Shown here: piece by piece, positions 11,001 through 23,365 of the stretch | Position numbering within the stretch: position 1 is the stretch's first letter | Layout: every line of letters begins with the position of its first letter | Origin: Beta vulgaris subsp. vulgaris | Taxonomy: Eukaryota; Streptophyta; Magnoliopsida; Caryophyllales; Amaranthaceae | NCBI RefSeq assembly: GCF_026745355.1 | Contig: NC_079203.1 | Coordinates: 55,910,141 to 55,974,140, forward strand | Length of the DNA stretch: 64,000 nucleotides | Reading direction: 5' to 3' | The notes under the pieces: generated by a model | Seen by the model: only the letters and a program-made list of their open reading frames with translations | Told to the model about the DNA's origin: nothing | Database searches by the model: none | Translations under genes and position numbers: made by a program

Positions 11001-13028
11001 ATGGTGTAGAGGTTTAGTGTACATAACTCCTGAAGAACTTCAAGCTTAACTTTGACGGTCATCAATCTCGAGGCAGGCATCATTCATTGGGTTCTCCTAT
11101 ATAGACAAACATATGAAAATCCGTATTTCGGATTGACACAATATGTGGTTATGAATGAAGACATTCAAGCAACCATGTTAAGAGGCATTGATAACCTCAT
11201 TATAGAAAGAGATTATATTAGTATGTTCAAGTATTTGGTTTATACATAGATACATGCTTGATGTTGCATCATGTATTTTTTTTTGTGTAAACCATTTCCT
11301 GTCTCCTCAGTGCAGGCTAAAGAGGGCAAAGTGTTGCTAAGTGCTCCAGAAGCATTTTTACAGAGAAATCCGGGAAACTTATGCCAATCTCAGAACCATA
11401 GTCAACCATCACCCAAGGCAGATGTTTGTCAAAATTCTTTTCTACTTTCGACTGATGTAGGCTTCCACTGTCTTGAAGAAAAGGTAGAAAATATTAACAA
11501 TGGGAGCACCTGCACCACCAGTGGCTCTTGCAAGCAGTGTGATTATGGAAAGATCAAATCGTGCACGCCCATAGATTTAGAGAAACAATCTCAGTCAAGG
11601 AGGCCAGTGTTTTTAAGTGCCCAAAGAACCGACCATCCTCCTACTAGTGGATCTTCATCTCCATACAGTCTTTGCATTTCAGGTGTGGATGATGGTCAAA
11701 CTTCTCCCTCCTCTGTGATTTCTGTAGCCACAAATTTGGAATTGTTTTCTCAACCTTTGAAGCAACAAAAAGCAGTTGAGCAGTCTACAAATAATTCTTC
11801 TGAGGCACTTTTCAAAGCTCTGTTTGGAAGAGTTGGCCGGCAATGTGAAGTTCTTAGACTTATCAGCCAGATAGTCGCGCATTCCTGGGCAAATAAAGGA
11901 ACGCACAGAAAACCAGGTCGCAGAGGAGATCTTTGGATGAATTTCACTGGACCTGACATATTTGGTAAGAGAACAATTGCTTTGGCTCTAGCTGAGACTT
12001 TGTATGGCAGTAAGAAAAACTTCATTCATATAGATTTATGCTCCAGAGATGTGATATTCCACCAGAAAAGAGTCTTTGGTTATCCGATTGTAAATGGATC
12101 GAAGATAAGATCTCGAGGTAAAACTGTTGTTGATCACATTGTTGAGGAGCTGTTTAAGACACCATCGTGTGTAGTTCTCTTTGAAAATGTCGATTATGCA
12201 GATCCACTACTGCAGCGCAGCTTGTTGCAGGCAGTTAAAGATGGTCGATTTTCAGACTCATATGGGAAGGAAGTTGTAACTAACAATAGAATTTTTGTGC
12301 TGACCTCGAATATCAAAGACAATAACTCAGCACTCTCTTGGAAGGCGAAGCCATTCAACTTCCCTGAGGAGAGAATTGAAAGGGCAAAAGGCTGGCCACT
12401 TCAAATTTTAGTTAAAGATTGTACTTCAAAGAAAACAGGAAAGAACTACCCTAGTCAAATAATCTTGAACAAGAGGAAGCTCAATGGCACAGATGAAAAA
12501 GCTGAGCAGTATATAAGCACAGATCATATCAAACAGTCCCATAGGAAGTCTTATATGTCTCTTGATCTGAACCTTCCGGCTGAAACTATTGAAGCCGATG
12601 ATGCCAACTATGTAGAAACTGCTGTAGGGCATATGTCTGAAACATCTGATTCTTGGCTGGAGGATTTTTCAGGTCAGTTAAGTAAGTTATTGGTGAAACT
12701 GGTTTTCGATCCTCTTGATTATGATGCATTGGCTACAAAATTGTTAAAATTGGTCCATGAAAAATTTAATGAAGTGATTGAGCCCAAGTGCTTGTTACAA
12801 GTTGAGCCAAGAGTATTGGATCAGATAATTGCAGCCGCCTGTTTAGCTAACGGCGATAAGGAGGTTGAGCATTGGATTGACAGGGTACTTAGCAAAGGGT
12901 TTGCTGAAGCTCAAAAAAGATATCAGCTAACTGTCCATTCCACTATGATGATTTCGATCTGTGAGGCGCTATATGTGGAAGAGCAGGTACAAGAAGCTTA
13001 CCTTCCCTCAAATATAAGTGTGACTTGA
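7989..13028 (+). CDS. SMXL7: D53/SMXL6-7-8-type strigolactone signalling repressor, three exons
   Basis: Predicted exons are 7989-9181, 10476-10719 and 11316-13028, with GT-AG introns of 1294 and 596 bp; the joined frame is open and gives 1049 residues, normal for the family. The N-terminus (MPTPVKTAKQCL), the SNSLMAAIKRSQANQRRHP block and the KVELQHLIVSILDDP block are those of the ClpB-like double Clp-N domain of the D53 branch. A degenerate P-loop (GPDIFGKRT, about 691-699), the RGKT degron motif (746-749) and an EAR motif LDLNLP (895-900) follow. Family members sit in the nucleus, recruit TOPLESS corepressors through the EAR motif, and are degraded through D14 and the MAX2 F-box protein when strigolactone is present. 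SMAX1/SMXL2 have a different N-terminus and SMXL3-5 lack RGKT. Exon 2 appears to lack a cysteine pair I recall as conserved. Which of SMXL6, 7 or 8 is not resolved. Confidence 0.93.
9182..10475 (+). other. intron 1 of the SMXL gene
   Basis: Starts GTAACT after AG at 9181 and ends AACAG at 10475. Splicing joins a split serine codon (AG|C), giving SSLMGSFVPLGGFFSS across the junction, as expected for the family. No transposon ends were recognised inside it. Confidence 0.85.
10720..11315 (+). other. intron 2 of the SMXL gene
   Basis: Starts GTATGT after a complete GAG codon and ends GTGCAG at 11315. A competing CAG at 11308-11310 would put exon 3 out of frame. Nothing else recognised. Confidence 0.75.
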
Positions 13029-13178
13029 AACAACTTTAGGAACATTAGTACTTGTATGATCCATAAATGTATAGTTTGTAGAGCTCAGCATATTGAAGTA
13101 GTAGGTTGTATAAAACCTTCATATATGTTTCCAAATTATAGTTTTGTGTTTTCAACATGAATGATATCTATAATATGC

Positions 13179-13184
13179 AATAAA
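13179..13184 (+). terminator. AATAAA polyadenylation signal
   Basis: Canonical AATAAA about 150 bases after the SMXL stop codon, in a T-rich region with TTGTG elements downstream. A reasonable 3' end for that transcript. Confidence 0.5.
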
Positions 13185-13568
13185 ATGTGTTTGTGATGTT
13201 GTGGACCTAAGGCTTTGTATGTACAAGTGGGCTTAAGGAGGAAGTTTGGACTTTTAGTTATGTCTTGTTACTTGGACTGACTGAACAAGACAATTTGTCT
13301 AACTCCACATAACTTTCTCTTTTGGACTGTATCTTGTGGTCTTTATTTGTAGAAGTTGTAATGTCCTTTACTCCTTGTAATGTGACTGATAATGGGCTTT
13401 TGCTTTGTTGAAGTGTTGAAAGGATCAAAGCTATACTTAATCACTCTTAAAGGATAAGGGGGGGAGTACTTATTAGTCAATTAGACTTGAACCAATGGTA
13501 ATAGCCATTAGGGATGAGATATATTATTGGGTAGCTAGTTCAGTATCACCATGTTGCTGTCGATTTCA

Positions 13569-13764
13569 CCCAGTAAGGCTTGATCGAGAGTTAAAGGTTT
13601 GGTCTCATAACTTCAAGATACTATGATTAAACCATATTAGGGGTTCTTTGGGGGTGAGGTTTCCCTTACCATTCCCCCTCCTTCCCAAGGAGTCTGATAA
13701 CGAACCTGGCTGGTTAGAGCGAGGTGTCAATTTATTAGAGTCTTTTTATCATCTACCTAGAAAA
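13569..13764 (+). mobile_element. tRNA-derived SINE, degraded head
   Basis: AAGGCTTGATC, then a B-box-like stretch ATGATTAAACC, GGGGGTGAGGTTTCCCTTACC, CCTGGCTGGTTAGAG and GCGAGGTG blocks align with the copy at 59144. Flanks TGTTGCTGTCGATTTCA and TGTTGTTGATTTCA may be a target duplication with a 3-base gap. Confidence 0.6.
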
Positions 13765-14268
13765 GAATGTTGTTGATTTCAGTCAATTATAGTGAGAAAT
13801 TGGTATGATTATTTCCTCCGTCTTCAAAAATCTTTTGTTATTTTTTTGAGAATAAAAATTAGGAGAAGTTTTTATAATAGATCTTTGCTTTCACCAAAAT
13901 AAATAATAGTACTAGCATATATTATAAAGAAATATGCTCACAAAGTCACCATTCATGTAATATGTTCTATTTTGGGGTTAATTTGATAAAGAACATAAGA
14001 ATTTTTTTTTTTTGAAAAAAAAAACTAGTCTTCTTGATTAGCATAATCTGTCATTTAACCTTATCCATTCAATTTCAACCATTGTGATTTTTTAAGAAAA
14101 GGATAAGGAAATAAACTAGCTACAGACTTGATCTCTCTGAAGATAGAAAGTCATTCCTTCAATGATCCTCTACGGTGATTTCTACATTATATTCTGCAAT
14201 CTTTCACTCCCCATCTTAAGTAAGCACTTTTTTTTTTTTTTAATTTCTGCTCAACTTATTATGTTTTA

Positions 14269-14447
14269 GGGACTGTTCTCTTCGGTATAAAATGGCTCAA
14301 CTGAACTGAATTAAACTGAACTGAACTGAATAGTAATATGTGAGAGTAAAAGTATTGTTAAGAGCTGAACTGATCTGAATTGATCTGAACAGAATTGAAT
14401 TGAACTGAATTGAACCGAACTGAAAATAAGCTGGGGAGAACAGGCCC
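14269..14447. mobile_element. Tourist-like (PIF/Harbinger) MITE, 179 bp
   Basis: Ends GGGACTGTTCTC and GAGAACAGGCCC are imperfect inverted repeats, flanked by TTA on both sides (14266-14268 and 14448-14450), the TWA target duplication of PIF/Harbinger elements. The inside is an array of short GAACTGAA-like units. A near-identical copy lies in reverse orientation at 56467-56640. Confidence 0.85.
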
Positions 14448-14450
14448 TTA

Positions 14451-16491
14451 GATGGTAATAATATGTCCTACTTGTTTATATATTACTTGTGTCACTCAAC
14501 CTTATTGGATGATGTTAATTATTCGTTATCTTGTTTATTTTTTTATAACAAGAAATTTATTTAAATCTAATGATGTAGACTTATAATATTGACTGAAACA
14601 TATAATGATACAAAAAAAAAAGTAAATATAATAGTAAGATTGAAACTAGTTATAAATGAAGTATGTTTTCAATCAATAAATTAATTGTTCATATAATATT
14701 AATAGATCTAAACTCAAGTAAAGGAGATCAAAACTCATTATGAATTACGACAGTCAACCTGTGAAGTAAAATATTTTTGATTTTGTGTTAAATTAATTCA
14801 TTTTTTCTGAAAAAATACTCTAATAAAATATCTCATTTTTTTAAAAAAAAAGAGTGCGTAAATGAGTTGGTCTTATAAGAGATTGCAAGCTTAGTTTCAA
14901 TTTAAAATTAGGTAATTGTCAAAGCCTAATATTAACAAGAGCGCTAATATATAGTGACTAATTTAATCTATTTAATGATCAGTTTAATTGATTCAATAAT
15001 TACTTTTTTCAATCTATTCAATGAGTAGCAGCTTAAATCATTTAGTGACTACTTTAATTCATCCGTTAAGACGGTCAGGTTATTTTAAAAAATTGTTTGC
15101 TATTGTTCGAGATTCATAAGGAGATAAAGGAAGGAGAAGAGAAGCAACGACCAAGTTGGTATTAATGTCGGATTAAACTTTAAAGTGAGATAGAATAAAT
15201 TTGTTGAAAAATATAAGTTTGAATAAATCTAATTTTATATTAGAATTAACTTGTCTGTTGTTAATATTTTTTACAAGTGGAGGAGAAAGGGAATGACATA
15301 GGTGGAAAAAGAAGAAAAAGTAGATGTGACACGTTACTAAAAATAGAAAAAAATAAAATATATAAATTAAAAAGAAAAGTGTGTAGATTAAAAAAAAACG
15401 CAACGAGTATTTGGTTTTGTAGTTGCGGCCTGTCGGGGTGTGAATAATGCGGCCATGCGGGTCTTACTCGAGAAAAGACGCGCACACTCCAGAATTGCCT
15501 AGACATTTGACGCGATGTACTATCCATCTGGCGCACTACGTGTAAGCTGTGAATCCTTAAGTTCAGAAGTATCTTCGTTATTCAGACTTCTCTATAATTC
15601 TTTCAAGACACATGTTCTGATTTTTTTTGGTAGATGTAATGGCTAGATTAGATGGAGAAGTCAATTGATTTCGAAAAACTATGTATCGTCAATCCTGTAT
15701 TCTTCACCTAACATCATTCGAAATTAACTACTGAACGGGGTAGCGTTGAGCATATGTAATACTTATAGGTTACACACTTATTATACCTAACAATATATAT
15801 GTTCTTACAAGGTACTTAACTTTTTTTTTTATTAAGGAAATTTGTATTAATTAAAATGGGATAGTCTTAGTGGTGTATCTAGAAATTACGGGATGGGGTT
15901 ACAAATAAGATAAAATTAAATAAAACAAAGTACAATGCTAGAGTTAATCTACAACTGAAAATTCAACTTTTGTGATTTTCCTCCACCTCTCTTCCAAAAA
16001 AATTCTAAACTTTTGTTTTTCATCTTCCAAATCTAGTATAGAGTAAACACATTAATAGATATTAATTTCAAAGTCCCTAATTTCAAATTACATTTCACAA
16101 GATACAACATCTCATTCCGAATTCAACTAAGTTCGATTCACAACCTCAATTTTAATTTCACAATTTATAATAGCTCTAACTTGAATTCAAGAAATCTCAA
16201 TTTCCATATTTCACAATGACACATCATCTTATTTCCCTTTCATAATTTCTGATATCAATTCACATATGATTTTAATTTCACAACTTCTAATCATACTCAC
16301 AATTTCATTAAAGAAATTGGAAAGTCTATATATTAACAGAAATAAAAAAAAATCGAGAAAAATATACCTAGCTAGAACTGATGAATTTGTTAAATTAGAG
16401 GAAATCACTCCTTAAAAGGAAGGCTAAGATAGCAGATTTTCATAATACCAGTATAAGAAAACTAGTGCCAGAAAAAAAAAGTTAGACTGAG
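14451..16491. other. intergenic, nothing recognised
   Basis: AT-rich, with scattered poly-A and poly-T runs. One GC-richer patch near 15420-15545 carries no exon I can support. No complete transposon was delimited here. Confidence 0.5.
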
Positions 16492-16693
16492 TGTTGAAAC
16501 CCATTAAATGCCCACTTGTGAGTGTCCAACATTGGAGAAAGAGGAGAGAATAAACTACTTTATAAGATTAGGAGTTACTCCTCCTATCACCAATTGGTTT
16601 TAGGATGGAACCTCCTAGCTTATAAGTGGACTAAACTCTCATCCTCCTTATTGGGTTACCCAGGCTCATTTTCATATAATCTAAAAATTAACA
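16492..16693 (+). mobile_element. short Ty1-copia/TRIM-type LTR, 202 bp
   Basis: Runs from TGTTGAAACCC to AACA and is followed directly by a primer-binding site. It contains the ACATTGGAGAAAG and CCAATTGGTTTTAGGATGGA blocks I recall from terminal-repeat retrotransposons in miniature. No matching right LTR was found, so the element is truncated or has lost its other end. The leader behind it is split by a solo LTR. Confidence 0.7.
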
Positions 16694-16705
16694 TGGTATC
16701 AGAGC
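16694..16705 (+). promoter_or_regulatory. retrotransposon primer-binding site
   Basis: TGGTATCAGAGC is the usual plant copia/TRIM primer-binding site, complementary to the 3' end of initiator methionine tRNA. It directly follows the LTR end, which fixes that boundary. Confidence 0.85.
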
Positions 16706-16766
16706 TCGGGTTGTGGGTCTCTTCTAAACTGGGCTTCTAATCAAGCAACTGGGTAAGGGTTTACCT

Positions 16767-17045
16767 TGTAATATCCCGAAAATTTAAACTTTCTTAAATT
16801 ATATAATAATAATTAGTGGTGAAAATTTTCCTTTAATCATAAGTTATTATTGAAATTTTGTTATACTATACCCAAGTAATGATAGTTAATTTCGTTAAAT
16901 AATACATGTTGCAAATAATAAAGTTTTGTTAGATTAAAACAATAACATATAAAATTAAAGTAAGGAAACAAAGTAATAAACAAATTGGTTACTATACAAA
17001 TTAGTAGTATCAAGAATAAAAAGGAAAAGAAAAATAGAAAAGAAA

Positions 17046-17077
<32 letters not shown>

Positions 17078-19428
17078 AGGGGGAAATCAAAAGAAAACAA
17101 AAAAACTACTGTTTCATTACATTTCAATCCATCCCCATTTTTCCTTCCCAAACAACCCGACAATGGATTTTGACCCATGACATAATTTTTTTCACATAAA
17201 CAAACTCAATTGCAATTAGAAACTTCAATTCAATTCAAATCCACCTAAAAATCTGATTTTTATACTCAAACCCACCCAATTTCAGTTTTTCTTCATCAAA
17301 TCAACCCACCAAATTCATGAAATTTATCCCCCAAACTATGCCTATAAATACCCATTTCTTCCTCCCTCAATTCACCACCACAACCATTCCACTTTCTTCG
17401 CCAAAAACCCGCTAACCCTCGCCGGAAAAAGCCACCAAAAACGCCCCCCCAAAAGCTTCTGTTTTTCTTTCTCCTCTGTTTCGGATCAGCCACCTCATCC
17501 CCGCCACAGCACCACCGTCCGCCATCAGCATCGTCGCGCCTCCTGTGCGCTACCATAGCCACCACCACACCTACCCACCGCCGCCTTCTCCCTCACTCGC
17601 TCGCCCCTTCTTTCTTCTCGCTCGCGCCTGACCTTCTGTTTCTCGCCGTACCGCCGTCGTTCGACGAACCCCTCTGTGCCGCCACTTGCTGCCGGAGCTC
17701 CACGACGCCGCACCCAACCTCTTTCCTCCCTCCCCTGTTTTTTTTCGTGACTGCTCTGTGAGCAGGAGGTATGAAGAATACCTCTTCCTCTTTTGTTTCA
17801 TTTCATTTAATTTATGTACATGAGCCCAAATATGACCCATGATTTGTTACTTATTGTTGGGCTTAAAATCTAGCTTTAGTTTAGTTAAACCAATCAATAA
17901 AATCCATATAGTTAATTTGTTAGGCTTAATGGATATTTTATATTTAAGTTGACAAGTTGTTCTATAAATTAAATAAATTTAGTTTTATAACACTAGTTGC
18001 CCATTCACTCTTGTAATCTAAAAATAATAAATGAATATTAGTAGTTTATGGTTAGTTGGGCTACGATAACTTAAATTATTATAAAACTGGTGAAGCTAAT
18101 TTACTTATTAAATTATTTATAGTACAGATATATGACGAGTAAAATTATAAATCTATTAATTAAAGTAACGTAAGCTTAAATAATAAATATAAGTAATCAC
18201 CAACGATCTTCGATAATAAAAAGTATTAATAATAACTAGAGGTTAGTTGTTAAAATAAATCGAATATTTATATTTTGTTGCGTCATTTCATGGTTAGATT
18301 AAACGGAAAGGATATTACAGCCTCCCCCGGCTTTCAAGTTATTACGCAGGAACCGAGGTAACATCTATTGCTAACACCCACGATCCCCTTCGAAATGTGC
18401 TTATGAAATGATGTTTATAATTATGTTAAGGATTTTGCTATGTGATTCTTATATGGATTGTGGGACTAAATTGTCTTCGAATGATTTTCGTAAATGATGA
18501 TCTTATGATTTATTGATGCTCAAGTATGATTGACGAAAGATCTATGGCTTATGCCGATGAATGCTAAACGAACGAAACATGATAAATAAAAGTGAAAGAG
18601 GTTCTGGCATTATAATGTTACGCTTATCTACTTTATGGTCGTGCACGTACCTTCGCACCCGCCGTACACCCGAAAAGGGAGCTGGGCTCCTTGAGGGGTA
18701 CCGCATGCTTTTTTTGGTGCGAGCGGTGTATCCAAAAAGGGAGCGGGGCTCCTTGAGGATCATCGCATGGTGGTGTATCCAAAAAGGGAGCTGGGCTCCT
18801 TGAGGATCATCACATGGTGGTGTACCCAAAAAGGGAGCTGGGCTCCTTGAGGGTCATCACATGTCTATACTCGCCAGTTACCAAGCTAAAAGATGAAAAG
18901 ATAATGGGAACTTATGAAGTATCACGATGCTATTTATAATTGTTTACTTTGCTATTATTTCATTACGAATTTGAAATACGTTTTACTATATCTCTTCTCC
19001 CTGTTTGCAAATAAAATGAATTGAAATGAATTTACGTTGTTAGGGTAGTATGTTACTGAGCTTCGGCTCACGATGTTGCTTTTGGTTTTAGGTACTAATG
19101 AAGATGACGGGATGGCGTAGAAGTGAGGATGGCCAACTACTTTACATTATGAAAACTATATTGGTTATGTAATCTAAATCTATGATCACTAGAACACGAA
19201 CTTACTTTAACTATAACTACGTAATCATCTATGCTTATATATTTTTATTAATATGATTAAGATGCTTATTTTAATAATTATAATATGTTTAGCGTCATAT
19301 ATGAACGAATGTTTGCCTTGTATTTTCTCGAACGGAAAATACGGCAGTAGCGCACCGACCATCTAAGTTCCGCTGCCAATAATTGATTAATTAACTTAAA
19401 AATGATGTTTAGAGGTCGGGGCGTTACA
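16767..19428 (+). mobile_element. solo LTR of a Ty3/gypsy-type retrotransposon, 2662 bp
   Basis: The unit starts TGTAATATCCCG, ends GGGGCGTTACA (short TG...CA inverted ends), and is flanked by a perfect 5-bp target duplication, TACCT at 16762-16766 and 19429-19433. It has no gag-pol frame, primer site or second LTR, so it is best read as a solo LTR left by recombination between two LTRs. Long LTRs with these ends are typical of Tekay-like chromoviruses, an inference from memory. Inside are an AAAAG-rich purine tract (about 17020-17078), a C-rich leader-like stretch (17340-17760) and a 47-bp tandem repeat (18668-18862). It landed in the leader of the TRIM-like element at 16492. Confidence 0.85.
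18668..18862 (+). repeat. 47-bp tandem repeat inside the solo LTR
   Basis: About four copies. The last three start at 18731, 18778 and 18825 with CCAAAAAGGGAGC; the first is diverged. Each carries GGAGCTGGGCTCC or GGAGCGGGGCTCC, a 5-bp stem that could fold as a hairpin. Confidence 0.85.
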
Positions 19429-19433
19429 TACCT

Positions 19434-20470
19434 CGACAGGATGTCCAGGCCCTAAGAGGATTATTTCTGATTACCTTTCCAGTTAGCTCTAAATTCAAAA
19501 ATTAACACTTATAAAGAGAAAGATAAAGAGAGGAGCCCAGAGGTGAGAGAAGAGGAGAAACTTTTTTTTTCTTTTAGCTTTTATTTTCTTTAATTTGTTT
19601 TTTTGGGGAATTGGGGTACAGTCCGCCCCTGGGTAGCCTAATGCTAATACATCCAAACATAAAACAAAGCAAACGAAAATCAAAGTGAGCTTCATTTGCT
19701 CGTATATATTTAATTAAACAAAAACTAACTAATAATACTTGTGCAGTCTAAAGGAAATTTATCTCGAGCGATGTTAGATGATGTTGAGTTATATGTCTTG
19801 CTGAAGAAGATCTGAAATGAGAGGGAACCTGTTGAGAGACGTAACCCAATCAATCTTAAGAACTAGATTGACGAACCTTAGCTAGTAGACCCCAATGTCT
19901 ACTGGACAATAACTCCCAAGGTTCTTGAAAGAAAGTATCATCCTGGGATTTTATATAAAATGTTGTTGGATTTGTTCTACTAAAATATTCTCATAATATC
20001 AACTTTTTATAATTTTTACGTATATCATTAGAGATATTAATTGTCAAAATTATGCGTTAGCAAGCATGAAATTCATATTGTTGCACTCCTCTGAAAACGG
20101 AAGTCAGTAGAAGCACATATAATTGAGTACTACGTCCAAAACGAGTATCCAATACGTGTCCTAGTTCGATAGGAGACATTTGATCTAAATGAAGTGTATG
20201 TGTAACCTGAACTTAGTAATTACAAATAGAACAATATATATTATATCAAACTGATTTAAGCATGTGTGTGTTGGACCCTTGTTGTTGTTGATAAACTTGC
20301 TGGTGACTGACGTGTATTCGTTTTCAGCACATCTTTAAAGGACCACTAAATCCAACTTTGTTTTGGAAAACTCAACTCTTTTATCCTGGCTAAGCCACTA
20401 GAATTATGGACTCGAGTGCTATCTATTTCGCATGTGATTTGTTATTTGTTGTCTTTGTTGGAAAAATGAG
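19434..20470. other. rest of TRIM-like leader, then unassigned DNA
   Basis: The first bases (CGACAGGATGTCCAGG) continue the retrotransposon leader interrupted at 16766. How far the element extends is unclear because no 3' LTR follows. The remainder is AT-rich with no recognised gene. Confidence 0.45.
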
Positions 20471-20830
20471 CATGGAGTGTATCTTCATCTCGAGCATATC
20501 CAAGTGTTTTTTTTCAATGATTTTTATATTTATGATTTGACAACTCCAATTTGGCATTTGGCGGTTGATATTCCATTATCAATGACAGTTAGGAATCCTA
20601 CACCAAAGTGTACGAATATCGGAATATGCATGGTATATCCAAGACTAATTTTTGTTTATTTGAAACTTTTCTTTTTTAAATACATTTTTCTCATTTGTCA
20701 TGATTTCAAACAAGCAATGAACAAAAAAGAATCTTTAATATACCACGCTCAAAGTACACTCGTATGTATTATAATATTTAACATAGAACCGACCTCTAAT
20801 AGCAAACCAGTAGTTGTGTATGATTTTTAA
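20465..20830 (+). pseudogene. possible LEA-2/NHL-like domain fragment
   Basis: The frame reads NEHGVYLHLEHIQVFFFN and later PIWHLAVDIPLSMTVRNP. A short hydrophobic patch sits upstream. The order, strand-like segment then a hydrophobic strand ending in TVRNP, resembles the water-stress/LEA-2 domain of NDR1/HIN1-like proteins, where VRNPN is a hallmark. There is no good start, the N after NP is replaced by T, and the frame ends without the rest of the domain. It may be a decayed fragment or chance resemblance. Confidence 0.22.
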
Positions 20831-20834
20831 ACTG

Positions 20835-21375
20835 TAATTATTTCTTCCCCGTTTTATCTCGTTCATATTTAAGTAATTTTATCACATATTATTCTTACTT
20901 CTAATGATCATCTTCCAATTTATTATTATGACATAATGACATTTTTCTCTCTAAATTTTTCGACTTATTTCAGGTAATATCAAGGTAAATCCCTTGGATG
21001 AAGACAATTTTGATTCGCCTCAGAATTCCAGCTTGCTTTTGCAATTGATTGCTTTCTGCCCTCCACCATGTATGACTTTCTTGTGCTTTTCCCTCTTCAC
21101 AACCAGTTGATAAGTGACGAATCATGAGTTTTTTTGGCCAACCACTTGCTGTGCTCAGGAATTCAGGATGGCCAAGAAAATAAAGGAAGTACATTTTTTA
21201 TTTTTCACGAAATGGCACACAGAAATAAAATTAGAAGACCTTTCTTAGTTCTCACAAGTCACATGAGTGATAAGAACTATAAAGAAAATATTTATAACAA
21301 ATATAATTGCATATGAGTACTTCTTTTTCATTTTCCATTAGACTTGTAATCTATGTCATACACGAGTCAGATATA
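20835..21375. other. intergenic, nothing recognised
   Basis: AT-rich, with short open frames on both strands that carry no recognisable domain. No transposon ends found. Confidence 0.5.
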
Positions 21376-21908
21376 TCTCTATTATATAAGTCAAGGGAGG
21401 AGGTGTGGTGTCCTTTTTTAAAGTGACTAAAATACCCTATAATAATTTTAAATAATGTTTTCTTTTTATAAAAAATTAAAAAAAATGAGAATCAATGAAA
21501 CTTGCCATATGAGTAGGTCAAAAATGGAATATGCAATACCATTAATAACAAACTAGATTGACATAATCAATTCACGAAATCAATTAGAATATTCAACCAA
21601 AACAAGTTAGCAACATATCGTGATAACATAATATTTTATATTTACAAAGTTCAAACAATATGATTTATTAACATCTATAATTGTTAAAGAATTATACTAA
21701 AGTCGCTAAAAAGAAAATATTAAATCATCTACCTAATTTTATAGTGACGGTATTGAACAGTTAAAAATCATTCACCTTTAATTTAAAAAGATAATAACAT
21801 CTACAAAAGAACCTCAATAATATACATCACTATCAAAATAATTTTAGATAAAAAAAACATGCCCATTTATATATAACTACATAAGATTGTCAACGCATAT
21901 GCAGCTAG
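21376..21908 (+). mobile_element. candidate non-autonomous Helitron, 533 bp
   Basis: Left end TCTCTATTATATAAG preceded by A, followed by GTGTCCTTTTT and GTGACTAAAATACCC, matches the 5' terminal region common to plant Helitrons. The right end is taken as CTAG at 21905-21908 followed by T, giving the A/T insertion site. The usual 3' hairpin is weak here (only GCATATGC close by), so the right end is less certain than the left. No coding capacity. Confidence 0.5.
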
Positions 21909-23108
21909 TATTTAAATAATATATTTCCCTTGTTAAATTAGATATTATAATTATCATTTATCTTAATCATTTTTCGTTTTCAATTAAAAGTTATTCATTT
22001 ATATGAAGTCATAAGATATGTATAATAGAAATTATAAACTAACAAATCAATTACATATCATTCAAAGATAATTCATTATTGTGCCAAATTATATAAAATA
22101 AACATTTGGCGTCTCAAGATGGTGCCAAATGTAACATAATCTTGCCAATAATGATGCTACGAGACAAAGAAGGAAATAAAAGCCAATCTCATCATTTGAA
22201 ATGGAATCCCACCCTCAAATAACCCTTTATGTGGATGAGGTTTGCCTAATATATGAATAATGTGGTATATCTGACAAATAATGAGTTTGTCTTAATTGGG
22301 TGTAACATATTACACCATAATTCATGGTATAATAATCTTATACATGTGTGAAATGAAAACAAACCCAAGCATTCCTCTAACTTCCCTCGGGTCACTTGAA
22401 ACCTGTCAGGTCACATCGGTTGGTTTCTGGTCAACCCAAGACCTGTCAGGTCGGGTTAGGATTATGATTATTCACTTGGAGTTAAAATCAGTTCTAGTTA
22501 GGGGTGAATGACACGCACGAAATAGGATTCAGGTGGACCTAAACCCGATCTGATCATCACTCCTAATATGTTCTACATGTTTATTAATGTTAATAGTATT
22601 ATACTAATGTAATTCGACACTTCCTTATTCCTATGGCAAGTGGAAAATACCATGGAGCATTCTTAGATCATCAATAGCAACCTTATGAAGTTAAATTTGT
22701 CTTGTTGAAACGATATATTTACCCCTTATCCACCTAGGGTTTGCACTAGATTAAGTTGTCGAACATCGCCTTAAGGCGCTCCTTTTTCCATTTGGTGATC
22801 ATCCAAAACTTGGCAACATCTCCTCTTTGCACAACATGATTCATTGTCATGTCTTTTTGGATATTTCGTTATTTCTTTAATTGCTTTATGGTCCATTCAT
22901 ATTTCTTTCGACCCAATTTATTTGATAAAATACATACTGCGCATTTATTAAGAATAGAGAAAAAGAAGTAGGTGTAGAGAAAGAATTATCGTAGGTGGTT
23001 ATCCCTAGAAGAAAATAATTGCAAATAAATTGTGTCCAGATGCATGATCCACTACTTTTGTGTAGTATTATCCCATACTCTATATCGGGTAACTTGTCCC
23101 ATATTATA
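21909..23108. other. intergenic, nothing firm
   Basis: AT-rich. At 22380-22560 GGTCA/CCTGTCAGGTC motifs and TAGGGGTGA...TCACTCCTA ends recall the hAT-like MITEs elsewhere in this window, but no target duplication could be matched. Confidence 0.4.
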
Positions 23109-23365
23109 CTACCTCTGTTTTTATTTAGTTGCAACATTTTGACTTTCACGCTTGCCAATGTACAATTTCAAATCGTTTTATCTCTAATTGTATGTAAGTA
23201 AAAATTATAAAAATTTGATATTATGAAAGCTTACATCGAAACGAATCAAACAAGACCCCACATGACTATATTTTGTTTAACATATAAATCAATAAATGTG
23301 GTCAAATAAGAGAACATGAATAGTGCAATTTGTCAAACGTTGCAACTAAAAGAAAACGGAGGTAG
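23109..23365. mobile_element. Stowaway-like MITE, 257 bp
   Basis: Ends CTACCTCTGTTTTTATTTAG and its imperfect complement (CTAAAAGAAAACGGAGGTAG) are flanked by TA. Inside, GACTTTCACGCTTGCCAATG links it closely to the copy at 60207, and CGAATCAAACAAGACCCCAC is its version of the common MITE core. Confidence 0.85.

Noticed and set aside
17296..17840. Long arginine/glycine-rich frames on the minus strand
   Set aside because: They arise from the C-rich leader-like part of the solo LTR; no domain, and the plus strand is the sense of the element.
22498..22563. Small hAT-like MITE with TAGGGGTGA...TCACTCCTA ends
   Set aside because: The 8-bp flanks (GTTCTAGT and ATATGTTC) do not match, so no insertion can be supported.
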